A program made the translations under genes and the position numbers. Source: Toxorhynchites rutilus septentrionalis (Eukaryota > Arthropoda > Insecta > Diptera > Culicidae). Taken from it: 64,000 nt of DNA. The notes under the pieces were generated by a model. The model ran no database searches and had not been told where the DNA came from. It saw nothing but the letters and a program-made list of their open reading frames with translations. This document shows positions 43,621-54,536 of the stretch, piece by piece. Within the stretch, counting starts at the first letter, position 1, and every line of letters starts with the position of its first letter. The DNA is taken from NCBI RefSeq assembly GCF_029784135.1, contig NC_073744.1:74627935-74691934 (forward strand), in the 5' to 3' direction.

Positions 43621-45577
43621 GGGTTCAACACACATTTTAGTGTGTGCTTCTTCAATCACAATGCAACTGCTATCTTGTCGCTTATAAATAACGTAAATAG
43701 CTGTGGTTGACCAACACACAAGCAAACGGTTCGAACGTGAATAGGAAATTAATACGATCATGAAATAAAATTTTGTTTTATTAGCTAAATATTGGTCGGA
43801 GTCGGTAATATTTTTCCGACTCCGACTCCGACTCCTTACACAATGAAATTCCTTCAGAACTCTGTTCTGCTTGAAAATGCTTTTTATATGAATAAGGCGT
43901 TTCGGTGCCTTATGATACTGAGCATATCAAAAATATTGGAATCTATCTATCAATCTAAATCTGGATTGTGGACCTGCTAGCCTTGACATAAGCGCACACT
44001 TCTGCTATACATTCAAATTCAATCTCTGTAAAACATACAAACAATTTGTTTAAAAAAAAACGTTCAGTTTCGATATAATCTAAGACAACGAAACATCCGA
44101 TGAAGTTGGAGCATCCCTACTTTCGCTACTACAACGATAACAGAAATGCCAAAATCTGTTCTTTTTTTCCACGATATTGCGAGATTCTCTCTTCCCTTCG
44201 TCCTGAACACAAAAAAAATCGCGTTCGGCGAAATTCTTTCACAGGCAGTGACTGAGAGCGTGAATAAGATCACGATCCTCATTGTGGCAATGCTAGGTTC
44301 GATATTTATTTCGGATTTAGAACTCTCCTCAGCGTGAAACGGCAAACAGCAAACCTTCAATGAAACATTTTGGTACAAACACTTTCGAACAAATTGTCGA
44401 ACCGGATAACATCGAAATAGGGAGGCAAAAAAATAAAAAAACAACTATCACAACGTGCGGCTTTGCGTCAACATGGAGGAATAATTTCCATGTTGTTTCC
44501 CCCAGCAGCTATATTTGATGTGCCATCCCAAATCGGCTTTTCACATTTTTGGCCAATACATCTTCAAAGGTTTTAGTCTGGAAGAAAGCCACAAAACTGT
44601 TATCCCGAAGAGCAACAAATATGAAATTAACCATCGACTCCGCTAAAACATTTGAAGTACAGTATGGTGACGACGGTAAAAAAAATTTCAGCTCTTTTAC
44701 GAGATAACCTATTTAAAGGACGATGAATTTCCGGCTTCCAAATACGGGTGTTTATCTTTTCCCGCAAACAAAATCACTTCGCAAGTGGCAACACGACTGA
44801 ATGGAGGAATGGACAGATAGATAAAGTGTAGCGATCATTTCGTTATCTCCATAATTCATTTTTATCAGCATTTTATTGAGGTAGATCATCATTGTATTCA
44901 TGAACTACTGAGCGAGAAGAAATGCGAAGCTCGTTTACAAGTTGAAAAAGTGCCGTAGAGATAATTTGAAAAGCTGTGCTAATGTCTACTGTCAAGTTAA
45001 ATTATTTTGTTGTACTGTGATCGCCAATGGAACGATTTTTTCTTCACAAAAAAAAAAGTTCTATTGGGCAAATTGTTGTTGTTCATTGTACTTTCAACAG
45101 TTTTTTTTATAAAACTACTATTTTGTATCCGAATTTGTAAACAGTGCAACCTCATGAATTTTAACCATCGCAAATCTCGATTCCGATTGAGAAGCCTGCC
45201 AAACACAATATACCCCCTCACTGCATTCCACACGCACATAATCATTCTCCACGCTGAATGCATTTAGATGTCACTGAATGTATGTTGCATTTATGCATTC
45301 AACACCGTTGCACCGTTGAATAATTACTCTCGTAAGCAGAACCTGGAATCGGTGCATCATCATCACGCAGCTACTTTGTTTAACCGTTTTGCACGGCTAT
45401 CAGCTATCAGTGCCAGAACTGTTCCACAGTTTTGGTTTTGTTTACAATTTATCGTGACGATTGTGGGAAGCTCAGTCGGCGGTTTGCCTTCGTCATCAGC
45501 AGTTCTGGGGAATTCCGCCGACAATCCAGTCGTCAAGTTCCATATTTCCGTGTGCTCGTGTTCGTGCTGTTCACACC
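43621..45577. other. Upstream region of the two-exon gene; no other gene seen
   Basis: A GACTCC-type run is at 43819-43836. A 126-codon minus-strand frame at 44064-44444 has no recognisable motif. In the last 250 bp before the start codon the base composition becomes more balanced. CTCAGTCGG near 45472-45480 could be an initiator for the gene at 45578, but there is no TATA box to support it. Confidence 0.35.
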
Positions 45578-46310
45578 ATGTATTCCCCAAATCCCAATCC
45601 ATACACCCCGATCGATCCTAGCTCATTCGGACTAGACCCAGGACCTCCGTACCCGGTATATCCGGCAGCCGACATGTCCCACGGCTATAATTCAAAATAT
45701 GGACCGGCACCTTCAGGATTTGGCTTCGGAGGAACCGGTGGGCACGGAAGTGCCTACGGTCCGCCTGGGCCTTCTTCCGGCGGATACGATTACCATGCTC
45801 CACATCCGCATTCATATCAACCCCCACACCCGATTCCCTTCATTAAGTTCAGCCCGAAGTCCGGGAGAAAGGGAAAAGGAGCCGCACTTTCGGCTCTCAC
45901 CTTACTGGCTTTTCTCTATTTTTTAAACCTGCTACAAAGCTGCCTAAAGGAACACATGGAAACTATGAATCCGACTGTAACTAAGCGAGACTGATTCCGT
46001 CCGATTCCCAACAATTTACTGATCGTATTTGTAGGTCATGGTGATGACTGCTGGTGCCACCAGACGAAAGGATGCCGGGGAGATTCTGCTGAGCGATAAA
46101 GATTCCACGGTTGGCGAATATGCAGCTGTCGATGGATACGGAGTGAATGATGAGAAGTTTCGACCCATTACTTCCGGATGGAATCATATGCCTGTGGCCG
46201 GCTCCGAAGGGAATGAAAAACATGGATATGAATATCACAAGCATAGTGCAGGAAGTGAATGGTTTCGAAAAGATGGTGGTAGAAAAGATAATAGTGATTA
46301 CTATCAGTGA
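45578..46310 (+). CDS. Two-exon gene for a Pro/Gly/Tyr-rich single-pass membrane protein (224 aa)
   Basis: Exon 1 runs 45578-45976 and exon 2 46035-46310. The 58-bp intron has donor ACT|GTAACT and acceptor TTTGTAG|GTC, a typical short insect intron, and splits between codons so that MNPT joins VMVMTAG in frame. The start ATG has the good context CACACCATGT; the open frame further upstream looks like leader. The protein has a disordered N-terminal half rich in Pro, Gly, Tyr and His (residues 1-95), a basic patch (SPKSGRKGKG, about 92-101) and one hydrophobic helix (AALSALTLLAFLYFLNLLQ, about 102-120). It then has a C-terminal region with TAGATRRKD and a polar end (KDNSDYYQ). I do not recognise a named family. 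Insect proteins with a membrane helix followed by MNPT-V-MVMTAG are known to me only as uncharacterised. Cellular location is inferred as membrane. Confidence 0.8.
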
Positions 46311-46930
46311 AAAGCGAAGCGTAGCCCTGTATTTATTGAAGCTAGGAAAAAAGGAAGCTATATTTTAAATAATTGAGATACTTGTTGTGTGTTAATGAGA
46401 AGCTTTTTTTAACAAATATGATTTAACTGGCTTGAAATTAAACCTTTCATTCAAATCAGAACTCTAAAGATACCAAACTCTATTGAACTATCCACAGCCA
46501 GCACAATCACTACTCAAATAGATTTTCGGTTTTGGTATGAATTTAACATTTTTATTTAGCAAAAAAGGAGCTCTCAAAAGCTAAAACGGAATGGCTTCTG
46601 TTTTATCATTCAGAAATCTCTAAACGAATAATGGGCAGCACACTATGGGGTATTTCCATACAAGCAAACGGACGAAAATACGTTCATCATTATTTAAAAA
46701 CATCAGGTATTCTTTCTACTTGTTTTTATCGAAATAAGTTGCTCAAGTTGCAAATTTTGATAGAGGTGTGTTTTTTTTATATGAGAAGAAGAAATTATAT
46801 TTGGAAGAAGAAATTATATTTGGAGAAATTATATTTGGAAATTATATTCGGGATTCAGTCCCTCAGACTTTTGTGAAAAGTGGTGGTTATGTTCTTTATC
46901 GCAAAACATTAGACATGTTTTTTTTTATTT
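46311..46930. other. 3' flank of the two-exon gene; no feature
   Basis: A non-canonical polyadenylation signal ATTAAA lies near 46438. Short tandem TTGGAAGAAGAAATTATAT-like pieces lie near 46800-46850. No gene. Confidence 0.35.
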
Positions 46931-46934
46931 TTTC

Positions 46935-47930
46935 GGTAGGGTGACCATTTCCAATTAAGGGCTTTCCGAGGAACCAACTTTTTCCTGTTTTTTCCAAAAA
47001 TGGCTTTTTTCAAAAATCCATAACTTTTGGATCACTGAACCGTTTCAGATGATCGACATATCAAATTGAAGCCAAAGAACTAGCTTACAAAACTTGCAAA
47101 AACAATGGATTTTGTTTTCGTAATTATTTATTGTAGTTGTTTTTGTTGTTTTCATGGCTTTGGAATAGAGGGCACCATATTTTTTATATTTTTCCATACC
47201 TCATACCTTACATACCTTGATATCAGAGATGCTATTTTTCTCGTTTTTGAGATATGATTTTTCAAAGTTGATTCCATTTTTCCCCTTTTATCCCAAAATG
47301 ACTTTTTGCAAAACATCATAAGATTTTAACTACTTAACCGATTTCGATGATCGACATATTAAATTGAAGCCAACAAGGTAACCTTCTTTAAATATCACAA
47401 GTGTGAGAAGACTGGATTCTAGTCGCATAGGTCTAGTCTAGTCAAATAGGAATATTGGACGAAGACGTAAAACATGTTAAATTTGAAAAATCATATCTCA
47501 AAAACGAAAAAAAAACATCTATGATATCAAGATATGTTATGTAGAAAATCCTTAGGTTTCCAGAAGAAATATAAAAAAATGTAGCGCTCTCTATCTTTAG
47601 CCGAGAAAACTATGAAAAACTGACTCAATCGATAATTACAAAAACGAAAATCCATTTTTTTTTCTCCAAAAGTAATATTTTTTCAAAGCAAACCAATTCA
47701 GAAGCTTCAATTTAATATGTCGATCATCTGAATCGGTTCAGTAGTTCAGAAGTTATAAATTTTTGTAATGGAAAAAAGGTGAAAAAAATTTTTTATCGAA
47801 CCTTTGGTTAACTTTGGGAAATCATATCATAAAAACGAAAAAAAAATAGCATCTCTGATATCGAGATATGTTATGTAAAAAATACTCAGTTTTCAAGAAA
47901 AAATATAAGAAAATATAGCGCCAATGTCGC
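46935..47930. repeat. Inverted-repeat, MITE-like element
   Basis: The phrase GATGATCGACATATYAAATTGAAGCC at 47049 and 47348 recurs inverted near 47703-47735. ATATCAGAGATGCTATTTTT and a TTTTTGAGATATGATTTTTC piece at about 47218-47268 recur inverted near 47490-47530 and 47820-47870. The left end TAGGGTGACCATTTCC resembles the ends of the modules at 56817 and 60540. At 47920-47948 CGCCAATGT is repeated three times. It is non-coding. Confidence 0.5.
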
Positions 47931-49196
47931 CAATGTCGCCAATGTCAATGTCAAAACGTTAAACCAGAGATCGATACATGAGATGTGTTTATATTTGTAC
48001 AATTCAGACGCTGTCTAGACAGACTAACATTGGTTAAGTTAGCTTTGATGTTTAGCTCCATATTTTCAGTACTTAATGAGAGACGAATATGCATTCTCGT
48101 AGAACTTCAGAAAAAGATATTTTCCCACATCTCTTTCTCTCTGAAAAATAATTTTCGGTGAAAAGGAAGATACAAAAATTTGAACACTGCACAACTCATC
48201 GAAAACTAGATTGATTGACTGAATACTTATTTCGCAGCTTCGCGAGAATCTCTGCGTTAGACAAAATCAACATTTTCATCATGGTGAAGTACACGAACGA
48301 GCGACACTTAATAATTATCAAAAATTACTACCGAAATTTGGAATTGGTGGTTGCTACTTCAAGAGTGTTTACTCCTATTTCGGCCGTAATAATCGCCCCA
48401 GTCTGCAGTCTGTACATACCCAGCAAACATTGAATCGTATAACAAGCGGCGTCTATACTGCATAATTTACCTCATATTTTAGGTGGTATATGATGCACCT
48501 AACTTACATGTACATGCAAAAGTGGAGGCGATATACATTAGAGTGTTAATGCATGTATGGGGAAAAAGATCTTACAATTTTCAAAAATTTATGAAATGGG
48601 GGTAAGATGGACATGTTAAAAAGAACTTCAATTGTATCGTTGGAAACTCATGTTTTCTAAAACTTAAAAGCAGTTTCTTACAGTTCAATATACTGGTTTT
48701 CGAAATAACTGGCCAAATTTTTTATAAAAAAGTGTTTTTCCATGTTTTTTAATTGAAGTTAGAACACGTCGAAAAGTAGAACCTGTTTATCGATGCGGGT
48801 ATAATGGACATGTAGTGGGGGGAATATGGACAGGTTCATAAAATATAAATCGCTCGCAAGAGGAATAATTTCGCTCTCTCTCTCTCAGTGTTTGTGTGTC
48901 TAGAAACTGAAATAGAACAAAAAATGAAAGCAATAGAAAAAAGAGTTGAATATTCTTCGCTTCACTTTCCATCATACATTGGATGTGATTATGGTTGTGA
49001 CTGTCCATCTCAACCCCACCAGTGCAATTATTTCAATAATTTAAATTTACCACTTACGAATGAATTAACTTTTCCGTACATACACCCAAAATTGATTTTT
49101 AGCTCGTGTTTTGTCATCCCGATTTATTACATTGAATGAGACATAACATAACAGAAAATGTCATGACTCTCAAATACTGGTAAGCATTTGTATAAT
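47931..49196. other. No gene seen; T/G-rich repeat-like phrases
   Basis: Phrases such as GGGGGTAAGATGGACATG (48599) and GGGTATAATGGACATGTAG (48798) resemble the ends of the element that follows and may be an older relative. Near 48425-48545 a segment with TGGAGGCGATATACATT recalls 61460-61530. No protein-coding gene. Confidence 0.35.
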
Positions 49197-50149
49197 GTAG
49201 GGGAAGTGGGGGTATAGTGGACACCCTAAGGAATAGGGCCATTTCCAGCGCCCACATGCCGATTTAATTCCCGTTTCTCGAAGAACATTATAGTTCAACT
49301 CATTGTCCTTCAAGATAGCAAACGGCTTTTACTATAAAAATTCAAAATAGTACACTTTTCATCATTAGAAAAGAAGGTGAAAAATCGAACTTTTTTTTTG
49401 CTTGGAGGTAAAGTGGTCACCTAGTGGGGGCAAAGTGGTCACCGCACATATCAAGCTAAATGGGATACATTAATGGTTTTTTTTCGTCCAAATTTGTTCA
49501 AATCATATTTGTGATAGTAGGTACATGTATGAAATAAGCTTGGCCTATTCACCTAGAGTCTCAGTTTAAATTTTCTCTTGCATGCAAAAACGTAGTAGGA
49601 AACACATAACGTTCCGCATAATGAGGCTTGGTTTAGTTGGAGTGCCATATTTATCCAGAGTCAAAGCCACAAAAGGATCTTCTTCAAGAGCAGAATATGA
49701 TGATATATATATCAGCTTTAGTAAACAGAACATTGTAAGTTGTTACTCATCTATGACCACTTTGCCCCCAAACATGAAAATATTTTATATGCTAATTAAT
49801 CGCTGAGATTAAACAAAATATCTGTTCACCTCTCCTAGAATATGTTAACAGTCATCCAAATTGATGATTTGTCCAACATATCAGATTGAATAAACTAAAT
49901 TTCATGAGAAATTCCTTAGATACCATTCGCACAGAACTACGGCCAAATGTCTATCGCGAAAGTAATTTCTGTTTTTATTTGTATTTTGACATGCGACAGC
50001 TCTACTGAAGTGCAGGGTGATTCAAAAGTCATTAAATTCTTCAAACATAAGGGGAATTTTAATACGGCATATATCGTCAATAGTTATACTACCAAACAAG
50101 CAGGTGACCACTTTGCTCCCCATGACCAATTTGCCCCCACTACCCCTAC
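49197..50149. mobile_element. Non-autonomous DNA element with ~28-bp inverted ends
   Basis: The left end GTAGGGGAAGTGGGGGTATA and the reverse complement of the right end, GTAGGGGTAGTGGGGGCAAA, match with few differences and continue into TGGWCA. The 953-bp interior has internal GTGGTCACC repeats (49428-49443, inverted at 50103-50111) and only short frames. The flanking dinucleotide is AT on both sides. A truncated inverted copy is at 35015-35520. The superfamily is undetermined. Confidence 0.68.
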
Positions 50150-50274
50150 ATGGTACAGCAATATAAGAATGATACGAGCGAGCGAAACAACAGACAAATA
50201 AGCTTTCCACATACTTTGCCACATTCACGGCCCAGACCGAGTTAGATATTGCTCTCCTTCATGCGCTCCTTTTT

Positions 50275-51125
50275 GACGTAGGACTTCTTCTTTCATTTCT
50301 ATACCGAAACTTTGACTTTATAAGTTTCGAAAATGAAAGCGTTACGCCGGAGACCGAGATTTTGAGCGTTAATAGCTCCTAAACAACTGAACGAAATGGT
50401 ATGATGAACACTTCATTCGAAAGATAAAATGTCTACGCGTTATATACTTGTTATTTTTTGATCGAAAAACTTGGGTTCAGTCCGTCAAACGTAACTGAAG
50501 AGAGAAAGAGAGAGCTTAAATCGTAAGTCCCCACTCCTTTTCCTGTTCGGGTGCAGCACTACACACAAATATAGCTTCCCGACCGAGGACGAGTCGTTAT
50601 TCAACCGTCGAGCAAGTAGCAAGGGCAAAGTGCAAATCCAGAGCAAATAGCAAGAGTAGCAACTTATTGCAAAAGTAGCCATAACATCAGCAGCAGATTT
50701 TCTACCGGAGTGCAATTCTACCAGCAAAAGAATAATGGCGCATTCGCATGCGCATTAATCGCATAAGTGTAAATAAAGTGTATATATTAGTATTCAGTGA
50801 TTATGATTATAATGAATAAAGTGTAAATAGTACTCAAACACCATGTGTTCATTCTGCACTGCTCAAACCCTTTCCGAAGCACATCCCAAAAGGTTAGGCC
50901 TTTCACAGCACGGAGCGGAGCCACAAGGGATCCCACCCGTCGACTAAAGCGTGTGAAACACGAGGGTTTCTTCCACGCACCCGTTGTATCCATGAGTGGA
51001 ACAACATCAAACATATACAGTCCACCTCACAGTTCCCAGCAGACGGAACAACTTGTTTCAATAACCTTAGAATTAAGCTAGCGCCGCTCGGAAATCCGCT
51101 CAGTTATAATTGAACAACTAATTAT
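50275..51125 (+). mobile_element. Palindrome-family element, type I, truncated and interrupted
   Basis: A decayed palindrome (GACGTAGGACTTCTTC) is followed by TTTCATTTCTATACCG and the conserved sequence GCGTTACGCCGGAGACCGAG as in 3271, 8308 and 37060. At 50474 it is interrupted by a 576-bp insert and resumes at 51050 with ACTTGTTTCAAT and the GCCGCTCGGAAATCCGCTCAG promoter part, whose TATA box is missing. It fades out after about 51125. Confidence 0.68.
50474..51049. mobile_element. 576-bp insertion with a 5-6 bp direct repeat
   Basis: Comparison with 3598-3612, 9906-9920 and 40600-40614 shows that AAAAACTTGTTTCAAT is split here. The bases AACTTG occur at 50468-50473 and again at 51050-51055, as expected for a target-site duplication. 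The insert begins GGTTCAGTCC and ends GACGGAAC. It contains AATAAAG twice, an ATTCAGTG and a moderately GC-rich 3' part, a composition like an LTR, but lacks TG...CA ends. The type is not settled. Confidence 0.55.
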
Positions 51126-53245
51126 TTTCTTCCGAATTCCATTCACGTTATCTTCATATCCATTTTAACATACCCTTTGTGAGCTTATTCTCGAGTATTT
51201 TTATTAAAGCTGGCTGGCTGTTTGAGTTTTCAAAAAATCAGACAATGAAATCAACCACTTTGTTTGAAAACAGAATTTTCTCGTCTAAACATCAATAACT
51301 TTCGCTTTTACAGGTTCGGTAGTACCTGATGGCTATAATGAACCTAGTAAAAACAAAACATCTGCAATATCATCGTGATCGATGCTTCCGTTGACCTACA
51401 ACCCTTAATTGTTAAATCATGCTGAATATTGTCCTTAAAAATTCATGCCGATTCTAAGGAAAAAACCCAAAGGATATTTTTGTAGGCATACATCTTTTCC
51501 ATCATAGATGCACCGTTTTTTCCTGAATATTTCAGCATCCTTCATGCAACATGAGAATTTCATCCTCTCAGAACTTATGCTATACAGTATCTGGTGTGTA
51601 AGGCGGGTGGAGTTTTAGAAGTACCCTAGAAGCGTTCTGGATCGTTGATTTTCATACGTTCAGCTGCTAGCAGTTCAGCTGCTAGCAGTTGTTGGAATTC
51701 ATCGAAACTAGTTGAAGTAGTTGAGTTGGAATTCATCGAAACTAGTAGTAGGTAAAAGCTCATGATACAGATTTTCTTCCAGTCCTACCAGACCCAGCCA
51801 TAACTTTCTTCAAGCGAAAACCTGCTTCGGGGTTCCATTCACTTGCTAAGATTTTTTTTTAAATCAACATTCTTGTATATGATTTGCCCTTTACAATTCA
51901 CTACAAATATGTATTTTCGTCGCGTTTATGAAACGAATCGCAGATTGAGATAAGTCCCTTCAAGTGTTTTTCGGTAAAATAAACCCTTATTCCTGAATCC
52001 GGTCGGATTTGAAATTAGCACAATGTTGCGTTCTTTAAGAGGGTATTCTAGTCTAAAAATTTGAAAAAAAATCATTTTTTTTTTCATATTTCTCTAATTC
52101 AGACATTTAAGAATATACCATAGAAGAGACTTTTTGAAAATCTCATTATTTACCAAGTTATAGCCATTTTAGTGATGCGATATCTTATCTAGTACGGCCA
52201 TAACAATTAACTTCAAACGCGTTTTTCTCGAAATATGTTTTTCAAACTGGTTTACACGATATCTCAAGTTCTACTTATCCGATCTATGTTTATATGAATA
52301 CAATCTGTATGTATCTTTCTATCGCATGAACCAATAAAAAATTATAATTTCGTAACTTTACTATTTTAAAAAAATCAAGAACTTGAAAAAAAAGTTTTTA
52401 ACAGCATTTTTTTCCTTCAAATTTCCGCCATTTCATCAAAAAACACATTGTTGACTTGTCCGAGGTTCATACGATAGTGGTATCTTTACTGATTCAGAAT
52501 CTGTTCGATTTGTTTGTTTCAGAAAACCAGAAGTGCTGGAATCTTGTACGCCATGGCCCTTTTTTTTTGAACCCCCTCACTCGATCAGCTTCTAATTATG
52601 GATATATATTTTTCCGTTCAATTATTGTTTAATTGATATTACAAATAGTGATATAATGGATGGTAAAAATATTCTTTGTTTTACTTTTTAGTAGCTCGAA
52701 CAAACGTCCGAAATTCGTGTCTCTATCCCCCTTAATCTGAGCGAGTCAAATCCTATCGGATTGTACAAATATTGCAACCTTGAAATGCAGAATGCAAAAG
52801 TTTATTTTGTTCGGATTGCGATTTGTCAAATCCGATCGGGTTCCGTAATATGGGTTAATATGTAGTCCATGCATTGCCCCATGCCCTCTATTACCGGTTG
52901 GAATAAATTGGATCTTAGTTCATGTGTGTTACCTTCAGAATATGCATTTCAGGAAAGAGGTTCAGTCATATGAAAAAATATGGATGTTTGACCGAGCAGC
53001 ACTCTCAGGCAGTTCAGTATTTTTATTGATGAATACTGAGCACTCAGGGCGGGCGTGAAGTTCAAAAAATCGTGTAAATACAAAACAGATCTCATTCAAT
53101 TTTGATTTCTAACTTGAATGTTCTACTTTAAAAAATACTTAACGTTTCCACGTGGACAATATTAAAACCCCCTCCTCCCTCACCGTGAACAAGCGTGGAC
53201 ATTTTCGTAACCCCTAACCCCCCCTAAAGTTGTCCACGTAGTATG
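51126..53245. other. No gene seen
   Basis: AT-rich DNA. Two small tandem duplications are at 51661-51690 (CAGCTGCTAGCAGTT twice) and 51693-51748 (TTGGAATTCATCGAAACTAG twice). Around 53140-53250 the phrases TCCACGTGGACAA and TTGTCCACGTAGTATGTGGA form an inverted pair that also recalls 10570-10590. No ORF carries recognisable motifs. Confidence 0.35.
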
Positions 53246-53249
53246 TGGA

Positions 53250-53940
53250 CAGCCCCTAACACTGCGACCAAATACATTTGGTTTTGTGATTTTTCAATCA
53301 AGTGAATATCAGCAGCAGGAATGCTTCTGAAGATTATTCTTCCCCATTAGTAGAATATTTTCGTACCCAATATTGGATGCTCGCGCAACGGAAAATGTTT
53401 CGCATCGCGAAAATCATATAATTTTCAATTCGTTATTGCTCAGTCGCTGGAAGTTTCAAACTCAGAGAGTTCATTCGCCTCTAGTTTGCATTCTAAATGC
53501 CATCGTAAAGCACACCTTCTCTCGATTAAATCACGGACAAAAAGTATACTTAAGCGATTTTCTGGTGGTGAAACGCATTCGTTCTTTGTGTGGACACTGC
53601 CTGGACAACATTGTTGCTGGCGAGCTAGACGGCGAGGGATCGAGTGATTCATCACCTGACCTGACCTGACCTGACCTGACCTGACCTGACCTGACCTGAC
53701 CTGACCTGACCTGACACGCATTCAGTTTGTTTCGAACTGTGAGGGAGAGAGTATCAGCATCGAAAAACGGTTCCGCTTGAGACATCGGAGCAGCCGCCAC
53801 ACACACACATACACGCGCAGAACTCTTTTGGTTTGGTTGCCATCCATCATCGAGAAGATTCTGGAACGATATCATCGTAGCTGAAAAATAATCTGCCAGT
53901 TCCACTTGGAATTGAAAATTACATTCAAGCGAAAGATTTT
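53250..53940 (+). repeat. Internal fragment of a type I palindrome-family element
   Basis: The sequence from CTGCGACCAAATACATTTGG to GAAAATTACATTCAAGCGAA aligns with 4035-4650 of the 3271 element and with reverse-complement parts of the 710-bp units. It lacks both ends. The part at 53571-53640 (TTCTTTGTGTGGACACTG, CGAGCTAGACGGCGAG) also matches 7018-7080 upstream of the H2A pseudogene. Confidence 0.65.
53655..53715 (+). repeat. (CCTGA)n microsatellite, 12 perfect copies
   Basis: Sixty-one bases of uninterrupted pentanucleotide repeat. At the homologous position in the 3271 element (about 4360-4377) there are only two to three units, followed by the same ACGCATTCARTTTGTTT, so the array expanded after the copies separated. 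Confidence 0.95.
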
Positions 53941-54149
53941 CAATAATTTTTTTTTTTATAATTCGATTATCCAGAGTGAAAAAAAAATAACACTCCGAAT
54001 AACCGAGTCCGATGCAAGGTATATCGTGAAATCAAGCTCCAAATGATTAATTTCATTATGTACATCTGATATTGAAAACTTGTTCTCACTTTGTACAACC
54101 TGCGGACAACTGAAATCTTATGGCACTCGGCGTATCTTATGGCATAACG

Positions 54150-54310
54150 TTACTTGCTCTCGTCCGGCGCCCGATAAACAGCACACAGTTTATCGGAGCA
54201 ATTGATTTATTTATTACCAGCGGATTTGGACGATTCTCATCCCGCCAAAAATCGAATTTTGATCTAAAAAACCGAACATTCACATTTCAATCGCAAAAGT
54301 TTTTCTAGTT
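54150..54310 (-). repeat. Dispersed repeat, inverted copy of 21335-21500
   Basis: The reverse complement aligns with 21340-21490 through AATGTGAATGTTC and GGCGGGATGAGAAT to CTGTTTATCGGGCG. The open frame across it has no motif. Confidence 0.6.
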
Positions 54311-54536
54311 TTACCAGAGGGGTCATAAAAATCTTTCCCATCTGTACTTTTTTTCACAAAAATCTATACATTCGCTGTAGAGAAAAAACAAAATTTTTAG
54401 CATGAAAAAAATACTCATATATTTACCACAAAAACTACATTTACATTTGCAAGTCATTAGTGTGTTTGATGATGCTTATACATAGTTTTTCTGGATCTAG
54501 ATAGCATACCATAATTTATTAAAAGCATACCATAAG

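Noticed and set aside
44064..44444. 126-codon minus-strand frame
   Set aside because: No recognisable motif, splice signals or repeat relatives; the translated sequence looks like random AT-rich DNA.
45461..45577. Longer N-terminus for the two-exon gene
   Set aside because: The first in-frame ATG with good context is at 45578; the upstream open stretch has no conserved features and reads like a leader.
53440..53905. Minus-strand frames crossing the CCTGA repeat (repeating QVRSG)
   Set aside because: The frame is created by the pentanucleotide repeat and is absent from copies without the expansion.
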